Shown piece by piece: positions 9,276 to 17,453 of a DNA stretch of 64,000 nt (positions are counted from its first letter, which is position 1; the number at the start of each line of letters is the position of its first letter). A program made the translations under genes and the position numbers. The notes beneath the pieces were generated by a model. It did not search any database. It saw nothing but the letters and a program-made list of their open reading frames with translations, and was not told the DNA's origin. Source of the DNA: Chryseolinea soli (lineage in GTDB: Bacteria > Bacteroidota > Bacteroidia > Cytophagales > Cyclobacteriaceae); NCBI RefSeq assembly GCF_003589925.1, contig NZ_CP032382.1, positions 5,332,001 to 5,396,000 on the forward strand, given 5' to 3'.

Positions 9276-11296
9276 GCCTCACCTTCCAACAAGAAATCCT
9301 GCAGGGCATACCCGACACGTTGCCCCAGCCTAAACCCTACGACACGAACGTCAGTCACGCGCCCAAACGCAAAGACATCCTCACCGCCGGCGAAAAGAAG
9401 CTGGCCGTGCGCAATGCCCTCCGCTATTTTCACCCCCGGCATCACGCCGTGCTGGCAAAAGAATTTTACGACGAGTTGATCGCCTACGGTCGCATTTACA
9501 TGTACCGCTTCCGTCCGGACTATGCCATGCACGCACGGCCCATCACCGACTATCCACAGCGTTCTTTGCATGCCGCAGCGATCATGCTTATGATCCAAAA
9601 CAATCTCGACCCGGCCGTTGCGCAGCACCCCCATGAGCTGATCACCTACGGAGGCAACGGCGCCGTATTTCAAAACTGGGCGCAATATTTACTGACGATG
9701 CAATACCTCGCCCAACTGACGGACGAACAAACATTGCACATGTATTCCGGCCACCCCATGGGCGTGTTCCCTTCCTCCGCCGAGGCACCGCGCGTGGTGG
9801 TGACCAACGGCATGATGATCCCCAACTATTCCAAACCCGACGATTGGGAGAAGTACAACGCCCTCGGCGTGACACAATACGGCCAGATGACCGCCGGTTC
9901 CTACATGTACATCGGTCCGCAAGGCATTGTGCATGGAACCACTATAACCGTACTCAACGCCGGCCGAAACATCAGCCGTCAGGGTGAAGGATTGGAAGGC
10001 AAGATCTTTCTCACGTCAGGGCTGGGCGGCATGAGCGGTGCACAACCCAAGGCAGGCAACATCGCCGGTTGTATCTCCGTTGTGGCGGAAGTGAATGGCA
10101 AAGCGGTTCATAAACGACACGAGCAGGGATGGGTAGACGAAATTGTTACGACGTTGGAAGCATTGGTGGCGCGGGTGCGAAAATCACAAGCTGCAAAAGA
10201 GGTGGTCTCGCTCGCCTACCACGGCAACATCGTTGACGTTTGGGAAAAATTTGATGCTGAAAATATTCATGTGGCGTTAGGCTCCGATCAAACATCGTTG
10301 CACAATCCTTGGGCGGGCGGTTATTATCCGGTAGGCCTGTCGTTGGAGGAGTCAAACGCGCTGATGGTGAGTAGCCCCGGCGCATTCAAACAAAAAGTCG
10401 AGGAGTCCCTGCGCAGACAGGCAACGTCCATTGCAAAGCACGTGGCGAAAGGTACCTACTTCTTCGACTACGGCAACGCATTTCTCCTGGAAGCCTCCCG
10501 CGCTGGCGCTGCGGTGATGGCAGAAGATGGGATCAATTTCCGTTATCCTTCCTACGTACAGGATATCATGGGACCGTTGTGTTTTGACTTCGGATTTGGT
10601 CCCTTCCGCTGGGTATGCACGTCCGGCAAAGACAGCGACCTCGATTTCACCGATGCGTTGGCCGCCGAGATGCTGCAGGAAATATCGACCCACGCTGAGG
10701 AAGAAATTCAACAACAATTGAAAGACAACCTGCAGTGGATCCGCCAGGCCAAACAAAACAAACTCGTCGTGGGCTCGAAGGCACGCATTCTCTACGCTCA
10801 CGCCGAAGGCCGCCTCAAAATTGCGGAAGCTTTTAACAAAGCCGTAGCCGAAGGCAAGATCGGCCCGGTAGTACTGGGCCGCGACCACCACGACGTGTCC
10901 GGCACCGACAGTCCCTACCGCGAAACGTCCAACATCTACGACGGCTCACGCTTCACCGCCGACATGGCGGTCCACAACGTCATTGGCGACTCCTTCCGCG
11001 GTGCCACCTGGGTGTCGCTCCACAACGGTGGAGGAGTGGGCTGGGGCGAAGTGATGAACGGAGGCTTTGGTCTGGTACTCGACGGTACGCAAGATGCCAC
11101 CCGCAAACTACGCAACATGCTCCACTACGACGTCAACAACGGCATCGCGCGGAGAGCTTGGGCGCGGAATAAGAATGCGCAGTGGACGATAGAGCAAGAA
11201 AGCTTAAAAGGGGGCGGGATGAGGGTGACGAGGGCGAATCTTGTTGATGAGGCGTTTTTGGAGGGATTGGGTGAATCAGGAGTCAGTAGCCAGTAG
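9272..11296 (+). CDS. hutU: Urocanate hydratase
   Basis: 674 residues, longer than the roughly 555-residue classical enzyme but typical of the long form found in many Bacteroidota. Family landmarks: ELITYGGNGAVFQNWAQYLL, LHMYSGHPMGVFPSSAEAPR, KIFLTSGLGGMSGAQPKA (NAD-binding region) and PLCFDFGFGPFRWVCTSG around the active-site Cys. It converts urocanate to imidazolone propionate in histidine breakdown, using tightly bound NAD+. It overlaps the patatin gene by 4 bp. No hutH, hutI or hutG lies in the window. The last codons and the stop are formed by a copy of an intergenic repeat (11281-11296), so the final residues GVSSQ may be recent additions. Confidence 0.95.
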   Translation: MSLTFQQEILQGIPDTLPQPKPYDTNVSHAPKRKDILTAGEKKLAVRNALRYFHPRHHAVLAKEFYDELIAYGRIYMYRFRPDYAMHARPITDYPQRSLHAAAIMLMIQNNLDPAVAQHPHELITYGGNGAVFQNWAQYLLTMQYLAQLTDEQTLHMYSGHPMGVFPSSAEAPRVVVTNGMMIPNYSKPDDWEKYNALGVTQYGQMTAGSYMYIGPQGIVHGTTITVLNAGRNISRQGEGLEGKIFLTSGLGGMSGAQPKAGNIAGCISVVAEVNGKAVHKRHEQGWVDEIVTTLEALVARVRKSQAAKEVVSLAYHGNIVDVWEKFDAENIHVALGSDQTSLHNPWAGGYYPVGLSLEESNALMVSSPGAFKQKVEESLRRQATSIAKHVAKGTYFFDYGNAFLLEASRAGAAVMAEDGINFRYPSYVQDIMGPLCFDFGFGPFRWVCTSGKDSDLDFTDALAAEMLQEISTHAEEEIQQQLKDNLQWIRQAKQNKLVVGSKARILYAHAEGRLKIAEAFNKAVAEGKIGPVVLGRDHHDVSGTDSPYRETSNIYDGSRFTADMAVHNVIGDSFRGATWVSLHNGGGVGWGEVMNGGFGLVLDGTQDATRKLRNMLHYDVNNGIARRAWARNKNAQWTIEQESLKGGGMRVTRANLVDEAFLEGLGESGVSSQ

Positions 11297-11576
11297 TTCG
11301 AAACGCAGTGGCTAAGTTTCAGAGGAAGAATAAAGGTGATGATTTTGGATGTGGGGTTCGGGAGAATAACATTTCTCGTGCGCTTTGCGTGTTCAGCGTT
11401 GCACTTCATCTGTCTCGTTCCAACATCTCCTGATTCTTAATCTCTAACCCCGAAGGCCATTGGCTAATGACCACTGAATATTTATTTGTAGAAAACCACC
11501 AGATCCAACACCAACGATCTCCCCCATAACTCCTCACCCTATCTACTGGCTACTGACTACTGGCTACTGACTACTG
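11281..11576. repeat. Inverted and tandem AGTCAGTAGCCAGTAG repeats around the hutU 3' end
   Basis: AGTCAGTAGCCAGTAG at 11281-11296 includes the hutU stop codon. Its exact reverse complement occurs at 11543-11558 and again at 11557-11572, the latter two forming a 14-bp-period tandem repeat through 11576. The copies could pair across about 250 nt. Similar TTAGTC-type text occurs after the MazG-like gene near 17115-17142. Confidence 0.75.
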
Positions 11577-11672
11577 AAAAAAGTAACGCCCGCCATAGAT
11601 CAATCCCCCTCCGGCCGAGTTCAACCAACAAAAACCGCCGCCGAACTGCCCTATTTTTATACTTTAAGGCAT
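11297..11672. other. Non-coding region between hutU and the barrel protein
   Basis: Apart from the repeat copies at 11543-11576, I see no convincing ORF, RNA or terminator. The composition is mixed and looks like spacer. Confidence 0.4.
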
Positions 11673-11680
11673 TATCTTTG
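11673..11680 (+). promoter_or_regulatory. Bacteroidota -7 box for the barrel protein gene
   Basis: TATCTTTG exactly matches TAnnTTTG and lies 29 bases before the ATG at 11710. Confidence 0.6.
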
Positions 11681-11709
11681 CCGGGTAGTTTTTAAAAACT
11701 TAACCAACT

Positions 11710-12303
11710 ATGAAAAAACTCATTATCGTATTCGCATTGGTCGCAGCGTCCGTGGGTGCCTATGCGCAGGCTTCTGTTGCGATTGGTATTAAGGGTGGCT
11801 TGAATTTCGCAAAGTTGAACGGCTCCTCCGATGGGCAATCCACGCTTAAGACAAATTTTGACAATCGCACGGGCTATCATTTCGGCGCCTTCACGCTGTT
11901 CAAATTCTCCAAAATAGGTATTCAGCCGGAGGTGCTCTTTTCGCAACAAGGTTCTAAAGTAAAAACAGATGTCGGCAACTTCGACGCCAATTTCAGCTAC
12001 ATCAACATTCCGGTGATCGTAAAATTGTATACCGTGGCCGGCATAAATCTCCAGGTAGGGCCGCAATTCGGATTTGTTTCGCGTGCTGAGATTGACGATC
12101 AAAATGTAAAAGACTCCTTCAAGAAGTCGGACGTCAGCCTCGCCTTGGGTGCCGGCTGGGACATTCCCTTTGGCATCACGATCGATGCACGCTATAACCT
12201 CGGCTTGACGAACATCGATGACAGCCCCGCCTACCAAAACATCAAAAATCAAGTCATCCAAGTATCCGTGGGCTACAAACTCTTCAAATTCGGCAAGGAC
12301 TAA
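11710..12303 (+). CDS. Outer-membrane beta-barrel protein (PorT/OMP_b-brl family)
   Basis: 197 residues. A cleavable signal MKKLIIVFALVAASVGAYAQ is followed by an eight-strand-like barrel pattern of alternating hydrophobic residues: VAIGIKGGLNFAKLNGSS, GYHFGAFTLFKFSKIGIQP, VNLQ-type strands, ending VIQVSVGYKLFKF with a C-terminal aromatic residue close to the end. This is the common Bacteroidota porin-family/PorT-like protein. Function is not predicted beyond an outer-membrane location. It is a single-gene unit with its own -7 box and a strong terminator. The start is supported by the signal peptide. Confidence 0.88.
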   Translation: MKKLIIVFALVAASVGAYAQASVAIGIKGGLNFAKLNGSSDGQSTLKTNFDNRTGYHFGAFTLFKFSKIGIQPEVLFSQQGSKVKTDVGNFDANFSYINIPVIVKLYTVAGINLQVGPQFGFVSRAEIDDQNVKDSFKKSDVSLALGAGWDIPFGITIDARYNLGLTNIDDSPAYQNIKNQVIQVSVGYKLFKFGKD

Positions 12304-12322
12304 TCATCGCTTCCCGAAAACG

Positions 12323-12369
12323 AAAAAGCCACCCGCCGAAGCTTTAGCGAAGAAGGGTGGCTTTTTTTT
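12323..12369 (+). terminator. Terminator of the barrel protein gene, carrying a repeat in its loop
   Basis: Stem AAAAAGCCACCC (12323-12334) with GGGTGGCTTTTT (from 12355), then a run of T. The loop holds the GCCGAAGCTTTAGCGAAG repeat. Confidence 0.85.
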
Positions 12370-12458
12370 GTTTCCTTGCTTGCCCGCCGAAGCTTTAGCG
12401 AAGGAGGGCGCTTTTTATTCTTTCTTTGCTGAAGCATTAGCGAAGGTGAGGCAGCAAA
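12323..12458. repeat. Three stem-loops sharing a GAAGC(T/A)TTAGCGAAG loop
   Basis: CCCGCCGAAGCTTTAGCGAAG occurs identically at 12332-12352 and 12383-12403; a third copy, GAAGCATTAGCGAAGG, is at 12431-12446. Each copy sits in the loop of a different outer stem: GCCACCC/GGGTGGC, GCCC/GGGC and TTTGCTG/CAGCAAA. The block fills the gap between the barrel gene and the 3' end of tyrS. Confidence 0.8.
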
Positions 12459-12459
12459 A

Positions 12460-13743
12460 CTACTCCACCACGATCAGATAGTAGTTCTTCTTCCCCTTCT
12501 GCGCCAGCAAATATTTACCTTGCAGAAGATCGAACGCCACCGCATGATTCGGATCGGCAACTTTGGCTTTATTGATACTCACACCACCCGACTGGATCAT
12601 TTTCCGGGCTTCACCCTTCGAAGTAAACACCAAACTATTCGTGGCGACGGATAACAGGTCCGTTACATTGGTACAAGTTTCCAAAGCGGCCTTCGAAATG
12701 GTGGTCTGAGGCACGCCGGCAAACAGCTCTAACAACGTCCGTTCATCAATACGCTTCAGTTCGTCGGTGGTCGCGTTGCCAAAAAGAATGTTGGTAGCCT
12801 GTACCGCCTTATCGAATTCCTCCACGGAGTGAACGCGCGTAGTGATGTCTTTCGCCAACACATGCTGCAGTTTGCGCAGGTGGGGAGCCGTGGCATGTTC
12901 AGCCAGCAAACTCTCCACTTCTTCACGCGTTAGCTGCGTAAAGATTTTGATGAAGTTCGAGGCATCCTCATCCGAAGTGTTCAACCAATATTGATAGAAA
13001 GTATAGGGCGACGTCTTCTTCGGATCCAGCCAGACATTGCCGCCTTCGCTTTTACCAAACTTGGTGCCGTCCGCCTTGGTGATGAGCTTGGTGGTCAAAG
13101 CAAACGCATCGCTGCCCGACTTGCGCCGGATCAATTCCGTGCCCGTCACAATATTGCCCCATTGGTCGGAACCACCCATTTGCAGTTTGCAACCTTTGTG
13201 GGTATTCAACCAATAAAAATCATAGCCTTGCACCAGTTGGTAGGTGAACTCCGTAAACGACAACCCGGACTCCAGGCGTTTCTGCACAGAGTCTTTGGCC
13301 ATCATATAATTTACGGTGATGTGTTTGCCTACATCGCGGATAAAATCCAGGAACTTGAAGTCTTTGAACCAGTCATAGTTGTTCACCATCTCCGCGGCGT
13401 TGTCGCCACTGAAGTCCAGGAATTTCTCCAACTGCTGCTTCACGCATGCCACGTTGTGGGCCAACACTTCTTCCGACAGCAGGTTGCGCTCCTGCGACTT
13501 GCCCGACGGATCGCCCACCATACCCGTGGCGCCGCCCACCAGGGCGTAGGGCTTATGGCCCGCTTTCTGGAAATTGAGCAGCGTCATGATCTGGGCTAGG
13601 TGGCCGATGTGCAGCGAATCGGCCGTGGGATCAAACCCGATATAGCCGCTCGTGCGTTCCTTGTTCAATTGTTCCTCCGTGCCGGGCATCACATCGTGCA
13701 GCATGCCGCGCCAACGAAGCTCTTCAACAAAATTCTTGGTCAT
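12460..13743 (-). CDS. tyrS: Tyrosyl-tRNA synthetase
   Basis: 427 residues from the ATG at 13743 ([15 protein letters not shown]); a TTG four codons upstream is less likely. Class I aminoacyl-tRNA synthetase: HIGH signature at residues 45-48 ([11 protein letters not shown]), the tyrosine-binding [11 protein letters not shown] and [17 protein letters not shown] as the KMSKS counterpart, and a C-terminal S4 RNA-binding domain ([19 protein letters not shown]). It charges tRNA-Tyr in the cytoplasm. Its own -7 box lies at 13763-13770 inside the spacer after the carbonic anhydrase gene, so it can be transcribed apart from sulP-can. Confidence 0.97.
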   Translation of the reverse strand: MTKNFVEELRWRGMLHDVMPGTEEQLNKERTSGYIGFDPTADSLHIGHLAQIMTLLNFQKAGHKPYALVGGATGMVGDPSGKSQERNLLSEEVLAHNVACVKQQLEKFLDFSGDNAAEMVNNYDWFKDFKFLDFIRDVGKHITVNYMMAKDSVQKRLESGLSFTEFTYQLVQGYDFYWLNTHKGCKLQMGGSDQWGNIVTGTELIRRKSGSDAFALTTKLITKADGTKFGKSEGGNVWLDPKKTSPYTFYQYWLNTSDEDASNFIKIFTQLTREEVESLLAEHATAPHLRKLQHVLAKDITTRVHSVEEFDKAVQATNILFGNATTDELKRIDERTLLELFAGVPQTTISKAALETCTNVTDLLSVATNSLVFTSKGEARKMIQSGGVSINKAKVADPNHAVAFDLLQGKYLLAQKGKKNYYLIVVE

Positions 13744-13762
13744 CTCAAAATGCAATTGGGCG

Positions 13763-13770
13763 CAAATATA
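13763..13770 (-). promoter_or_regulatory. Bacteroidota -7 box for tyrS
   Basis: On the minus strand the sequence is TATATTTG, an exact TAnnTTTG match, 19 bases upstream of the tyrS ATG. Confidence 0.6.
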
Positions 13771-13792
13771 TTAAAAATTTACCCCCGCGCCC

Positions 13793-14446
13793 TTATTTGG
13801 TGCCCTTCACCACCTTGCTGGCAATGTGGTAGATAGGCGGAATCTCGCTGGCGCTGTTCATGGTCACCTCCAGGTCCTTGATCAGGCCCGTTTCCAGGTC
13901 GTAGACCCAGCCGTGCACATAGGGCGAATTGCGCTCGCGCCAGGCGTTTTGGATGATGCTGGTCTTGCTTAAGTCGAAAACCTGCTCCATCACGTTCACT
14001 TCTACCAGGCGCTTGAAGCGTTCGTTTTCGTCCGTAATGGCTTCCAGCTCGTCGCTGTGGAAACGGTAAACGTCTTTGATGTGGCGCAACCAATTGTCGA
14101 TCAGGCCATATTGATCATTGTGCATGGCCGCCTTGACGCCGCCGCAGCCGTAATGGCCACAGACGATCACGTGTTTCACTTTCAGGATCGTCACCGCATA
14201 GTCGAGTACACTCAGCATGTTCATGTCCGAGTGCACCACCATGTTGGCGATGTTCCGGTGTACAAAGATCTCGCCCGGATCGGTACCGGTGATTTCGTTG
14301 GCGGGAACGCGACTATCGCTACAGCCGATCCACAAAAAATCGGGTGATTGCGTGTATTGGTTGCGTCTGAAAAAATCGTGGTCGTGTTTGGTTTTTTCTT
14401 CAGACCAGGCTTGGTTTTGCAATAAAAGTCTATTGTAGGAATCCAT
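13793..14446 (-). CDS. can: Beta-class carbonic anhydrase
   Basis: 217 residues. Zinc ligands Cys42 (GCSDSRVP), His98 and Cys101 (CGHYGCGG) and the catalytic pair Asp44/Arg46 are present. [10 protein letters not shown] and the SVLDYAV helix are classic for the plant-type E. coli Can/YadF group. It interconverts CO2 and bicarbonate in the cytoplasm. It starts 9 bp after the SulP transporter gene on the same strand, which suggests that imported bicarbonate (or another anion) is its partner, supplying carboxylases such as acetyl-CoA carboxylase. Confidence 0.96.
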   Translation of the reverse strand: MDSYNRLLLQNQAWSEEKTKHDHDFFRRNQYTQSPDFLWIGCSDSRVPANEITGTDPGEIFVHRNIANMVVHSDMNMLSVLDYAVTILKVKHVIVCGHYGCGGVKAAMHNDQYGLIDNWLRHIKDVYRFHSDELEAITDENERFKRLVEVNVMEQVFDLSKTSIIQNAWRERNSPYVHGWVYDLETGLIKDLEVTMNSASEIPPIYHIASKVVKGTK

Positions 14447-14455
14447 ATGGGTTGA

Positions 14456-16015
14456 TTAGTCGTGTTTGCGAAAGAAATCGTTTAGGGAAGCGTAACTCTT
14501 TTTTATTTCTACTTGAATGTGTCGGCTCGGTGCGTTCAGCATAAAGTCTTCAATGGTCTCGATAATATCGGCATCGATGAATTGCGAGTCACCACCGTCG
14601 ATGATCAGGTTTGTATTCCGGGGAATTTTCTCAAACGTCTGGCGCAACAGGGCCTTGTTCAGGAAAGAGACGTCTTTGTGCATGCGCAGCAAATAATTCT
14701 CACCGTGCTTCACCAGTGACAACGCTTCCTGGAAATTGGACCGCAACACAAAGAAGACGCCGACGATGATGCCGATAAAAATACCAATCAAAAGGTTGGT
14801 AAACAAAATGGCTGCCACCGTGACGATGAACGGGAGAAACTGGCTGATGCCCTTGCGGAGCATGCCCACATATAGCGCCGGCTTGGTGAGCTTGAACCCA
14901 GTCATGATGAGGATGGCCGCCAGACAGGCGAGGGGGATGAGATTCAGAAACCGGGGGATCAAAATAACCGCCAGCAGCAGCCACGCTCCGTGCATGATGG
15001 TCGAGGCCCGCGAGCGTCCCCCCGACGAAATGTTGGCCGAGCTGCGCACGATCACGGCCGTGATGGGCAGACCGCCGAGGAGTCCGGAGATCATGTTGCC
15101 GATGCCCTGGGCTTTTAATTCCCGGTTGGGAGGCGTGGTGCGTTTGAAAGGGTCCATTTTGTCGGCGGCCTCCAGGCTGAGGAGGCTCTCCAGGCTGGCC
15201 ACTAGCGCCAGCGTTAGGGCCGTGAAATAGACCTTGGAATTGCTCAGCCCGCTGAAATCGGGGAGCGTGAGTTGGGTAAGGAAATCCGACACCCCGGTCG
15301 ACGCCTGGATGGCGACAAGGTGTTCCGCAGGAATGTCGAGGAAGGGCACGGAATGCTCGAAGACGAGGCTGGCGGAGATGCCCATCAGCACGACCACCAG
15401 GGGAGAAGGCACCCACTGGAAAAAGGCATATTTTTTTAACGCCGGCCGTTCCCACAGGATGATGATGGCCAGCGACACCAGGCAGATCACGATCGCGCCG
15501 GGCGTCACATACTCCCAGGCATTCATGATCTCAGTAAAGGTATTTTGACCGTCGGGTTGCACAAAGCTTTCGTCGCCTTCGAAGTCGCGGTCATAGCCCA
15601 ACGCGTGGGGTATTTGTTTCAGGATGAGAATGATGCCGATCGCCGCCAGCATGCCTTTGATCACCGACGACGGGAAGAAGTGGCCGATGGACCCGGCCTT
15701 TAAAAAGCCCAAGCCAACTTGGATGGCCCCGGCCAGCACTACAGCACACAGGAAGACCGGGAACGACCCCAGGTCGTGAATCGCGGCGATCACAATCGTA
15801 GTAAGCCCCGCCGCGGGCCCGCTCACACTCACGTTGGAACCACTGAGCGACCCGATAACAAGCCCCCCGACAATGCCGGCAATGATCCCGGCAAACATGG
15901 GCGCGCCCGATGCCAGCGCGATCCCCAAACACAACGGTAGTGCTACCAGAAAGACCACTATACTGGCAGGAATATCATGGGAAAGATTTCCCAATGGATT
16001 TGATACGTTTCGCAT
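14456..16015 (-). CDS. SulP-family inorganic anion (bicarbonate-type) transporter
   Basis: 519 residues from the ATG at 16015 (MRNVSNPLGNLSHDIPASIV). The longer open frame adds an unlikely leader. The SulP core has about 12 membrane segments: VALPLCLGIALASGAP, GSLSGSNVSVSGPAAGLT and NRELKAQGIGNMISGLLGGL. The C-terminal cytoplasmic part (about 430-519: NLIIDGGDSQFIDADIIE) looks like a short STAS domain. Family members carry sulfate, bicarbonate or other anions. Pairing with carbonic anhydrase 9 bp downstream favours bicarbonate, but this is inference from context. It is the first gene of a two-gene operon. Confidence 0.9.
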   Translation of the reverse strand: MRNVSNPLGNLSHDIPASIVVFLVALPLCLGIALASGAPMFAGIIAGIVGGLVIGSLSGSNVSVSGPAAGLTTIVIAAIHDLGSFPVFLCAVVLAGAIQVGLGFLKAGSIGHFFPSSVIKGMLAAIGIILILKQIPHALGYDRDFEGDESFVQPDGQNTFTEIMNAWEYVTPGAIVICLVSLAIIILWERPALKKYAFFQWVPSPLVVVLMGISASLVFEHSVPFLDIPAEHLVAIQASTGVSDFLTQLTLPDFSGLSNSKVYFTALTLALVASLESLLSLEAADKMDPFKRTTPPNRELKAQGIGNMISGLLGGLPITAVIVRSSANISSGGRSRASTIMHGAWLLLAVILIPRFLNLIPLACLAAILIMTGFKLTKPALYVGMLRKGISQFLPFIVTVAAILFTNLLIGIFIGIIVGVFFVLRSNFQEALSLVKHGENYLLRMHKDVSFLNKALLRQTFEKIPRNTNLIIDGGDSQFIDADIIETIEDFMLNAPSRHIQVEIKKSYASLNDFFRKHD

Positions 16016-16120
16016 ATGAATAAGATAAAAAAAATGGATGAATACTACAGCACACCGCATGCTTTATGGATGGCCATTCACAGACTAACACCGGGAGAAA
16101 AGGGGGTGTTAAAAAGAAAC

Positions 16121-16483
16121 TTATGCGAGGTATTCGGGAGGGGGATTCTGGATATCGAAAACGCCGGGCCGCAGGGCAGCGCCTTCAATGTGAACGACAG
16201 GTTTGGCGACAATAATGAAATGCAGGGTGATGGAGGTGAGTACGTTCGCTTCCAGGTCAACTTCTTTGCTCAGGGAATCGGCTTCATCGGCCAATTCTCC
16301 GCCGCCTTTTTCTTCTTCATTGACACCGGCGAACACCTTCACCATATTTTCCCACAGCACTTTGTTCTGTTTCCGGAGCTCCAGCGCATTCATCTCGACC
16401 AGAAAAAAGCTCATGTTGATAAACACGAGCCCCGTAAAGGCCGTCAGGAAGCGACGTAGCAGAGTGGGTCTCCAGAAATTCAT
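16121..16483 (-). CDS. Small membrane-anchored hypothetical protein
   Basis: 120 residues starting MNFWRPTLLRRFLTAF. One N-terminal membrane anchor (about 8-30, ending INMSFFLVEM) is followed by a helical stretch (LELRKQNKVLWENMVKVFAG), an acidic EEEKGGG linker and a hydrophobic strand region. It probably sits in the inner membrane with the C-terminal part in the periplasm. An exact -7 box lies only four bases upstream of the ATG, which supports this strand rather than the overlapping plus-strand ORF and suggests a leaderless mRNA. I do not recognise a family. Confidence 0.6.
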   Translation of the reverse strand: MNFWRPTLLRRFLTAFTGLVFINMSFFLVEMNALELRKQNKVLWENMVKVFAGVNEEEKGGGELADEADSLSKEVDLEANVLTSITLHFIIVAKPVVHIEGAALRPGVFDIQNPPPEYLA

Positions 16484-16487
16484 CGTG

Positions 16488-16495
16488 CAAAGATA
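16488..16495 (-). promoter_or_regulatory. -7 box almost touching the start codon of the small membrane protein
   Basis: Minus-strand TATCTTTG (exact TAnnTTTG) is followed by CACG and then ATG. With the usual 5-7 base distance to the transcript start, the mRNA would begin at or in the start codon. Confidence 0.55.
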
Positions 16496-16609
16496 GTCCA
16501 AAAATTATGTTTTAAAGCTCGGATTTTATGACGTTCGTTGCAGATTTGGCAACAATCGGGCCAATGAATTGATAATCCGTGGGTTCGCGCAATGTTAAAT
16601 CTTATCTAT

Positions 16610-16617
16610 TATTTTTG
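16610..16617 (+). promoter_or_regulatory. Bacteroidota -7 box for the MazG-like gene
   Basis: TATTTTTG exactly matches TAnnTTTG, 27 bases before the ATG at 16645. Confidence 0.5.
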
Positions 16618-16644
16618 GCCACCACTAACGAACCCTGTCATCGC

Positions 16645-17115
16645 ATGAACCAACCCGAAACGCTTAACGCCGTAGCCCAGTTCCACCAGACCTTTAAACA
16701 CCCCATCCTTCCAACCCCCACCATCCCCGACGAGAACCGCTGCCGTCTCCGCGTGGCCCTCATTGCCGAAGAATTGAAAGAGCTCGAAGTGGCTATTCTC
16801 GAAAAGGATATCGTTTCCGTGGCCGATGCCCTCTGCGACATTCAATACGTGCTCTCCGGCGCCATCCTGGAATTCGGACTCGGCGAAAAATTCAAGACCC
16901 TCTTCGACGAGGTGCAACGCTCCAACATGAGCAAGGCCTGCAACACCCTGGAAGAAGCCCAGGCCACCATCGACCACTATAAAAAGAAAGACGGCACCGA
17001 ATGCTACTACCGTGAAGAAGCCGGCAAGTTTCTCATCTACCGCACGTCCGATAACAAGACCCTGAAGAGCATCAACTACAGCCCCGCCGACCTGGAGGGG
17101 ATAATTAGCCGTTAG
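16645..17115 (+). CDS. MazG/PRA-PH-like nucleotide pyrophosphohydrolase
   Basis: 156 residues starting MNQPETLNAVAQFHQTF; an upstream in-frame start at 16579 is less likely because the -7 box at 16610 lies inside that extension. The all-alpha NTP-PPase core has the metal-binding pattern EELKELEVAI followed by VSVADALCDIQYV, i.e. the ExxE...D set of the MazG/PRA-PH superfamily. The C-terminal part (about 100-156) contains DGTECYYREEAGKFLIYR. It probably hydrolyses a nucleoside triphosphate or similar molecule in the cytoplasm, in house-cleaning or phage-type roles. The exact substrate is unknown. Confidence 0.82.
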   Translation: MNQPETLNAVAQFHQTFKHPILPTPTIPDENRCRLRVALIAEELKELEVAILEKDIVSVADALCDIQYVLSGAILEFGLGEKFKTLFDEVQRSNMSKACNTLEEAQATIDHYKKKDGTECYYREEAGKFLIYRTSDNKTLKSINYSPADLEGIISR

Positions 17116-17208
17116 TCTTTAGTCCTGAGTCGTTAGTCCCAAAGAAACGTGGACTCTGTCTGGAGTTGTTAGCATGCGGTTAACGACCAATTGCTCAAGA
17201 CTCAGGGC

Positions 17209-17436
17209 CTAGATATAAAACTCAAATTGAAAAACAGCATCCTGCCCCCGCAGTTGCATAGGATTGATGGCCAGGATAGGGGAGTCGTTGTAAGCTTTTA
17301 TAAATTCCGAACGGCTGATCCGGAGCTTGCTGTGCCCCGGTTTGATCTTATGATATTGCATGCGGCCCGACGCGTTGGCCGTGGCGCTATAGACAAAGCT
17401 GAATTGAAGGGGAATGGGAGAGGGGATATACCTCAT
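17209..17436 (-). CDS. Small hypothetical ORF, possibly the frameshifted second half of the neighbour
   Basis: 75 residues starting MRYIPSPIPLQFSFVYSATA and ending QDAVFQFEFYI. The same frame is open upstream to 17544, overlapping the end of the 17454-17711 ORF in another frame. It contains LRISRSEFIKAYNDSPIL, which looks protein-like. It could be a separate gene 17 bp downstream of its neighbour or the rest of it after a frameshift. No family recognised. Confidence 0.4.
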   Translation of the reverse strand: MRYIPSPIPLQFSFVYSATANASGRMQYHKIKPGHSKLRISRSEFIKAYNDSPILAINPMQLRGQDAVFQFEFYI

Positions 17437-17453
17437 AGCAGTATGGGAATGGT

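Noticed and set aside
12332..12446. CRISPR-like spacing of short repeats
   Set aside because: Only three unequal copies, no regular spacers, no cas genes; they are stem-loop repeats. The 30434-30760 block was rejected as CRISPR for the same reasons.
12218..12481. Plus-strand ORF with an AEALAK repeat
   Set aside because: Created by the GAAGCTTTAGCGAAG stem-loop repeats in an alternative frame of the barrel gene's 3' end.
16016..16459. Plus-strand ORF of 147 codons
   Set aside because: Overlaps the minus-strand small membrane protein, which has a membrane anchor and a -7 box. The plus frame has neither.
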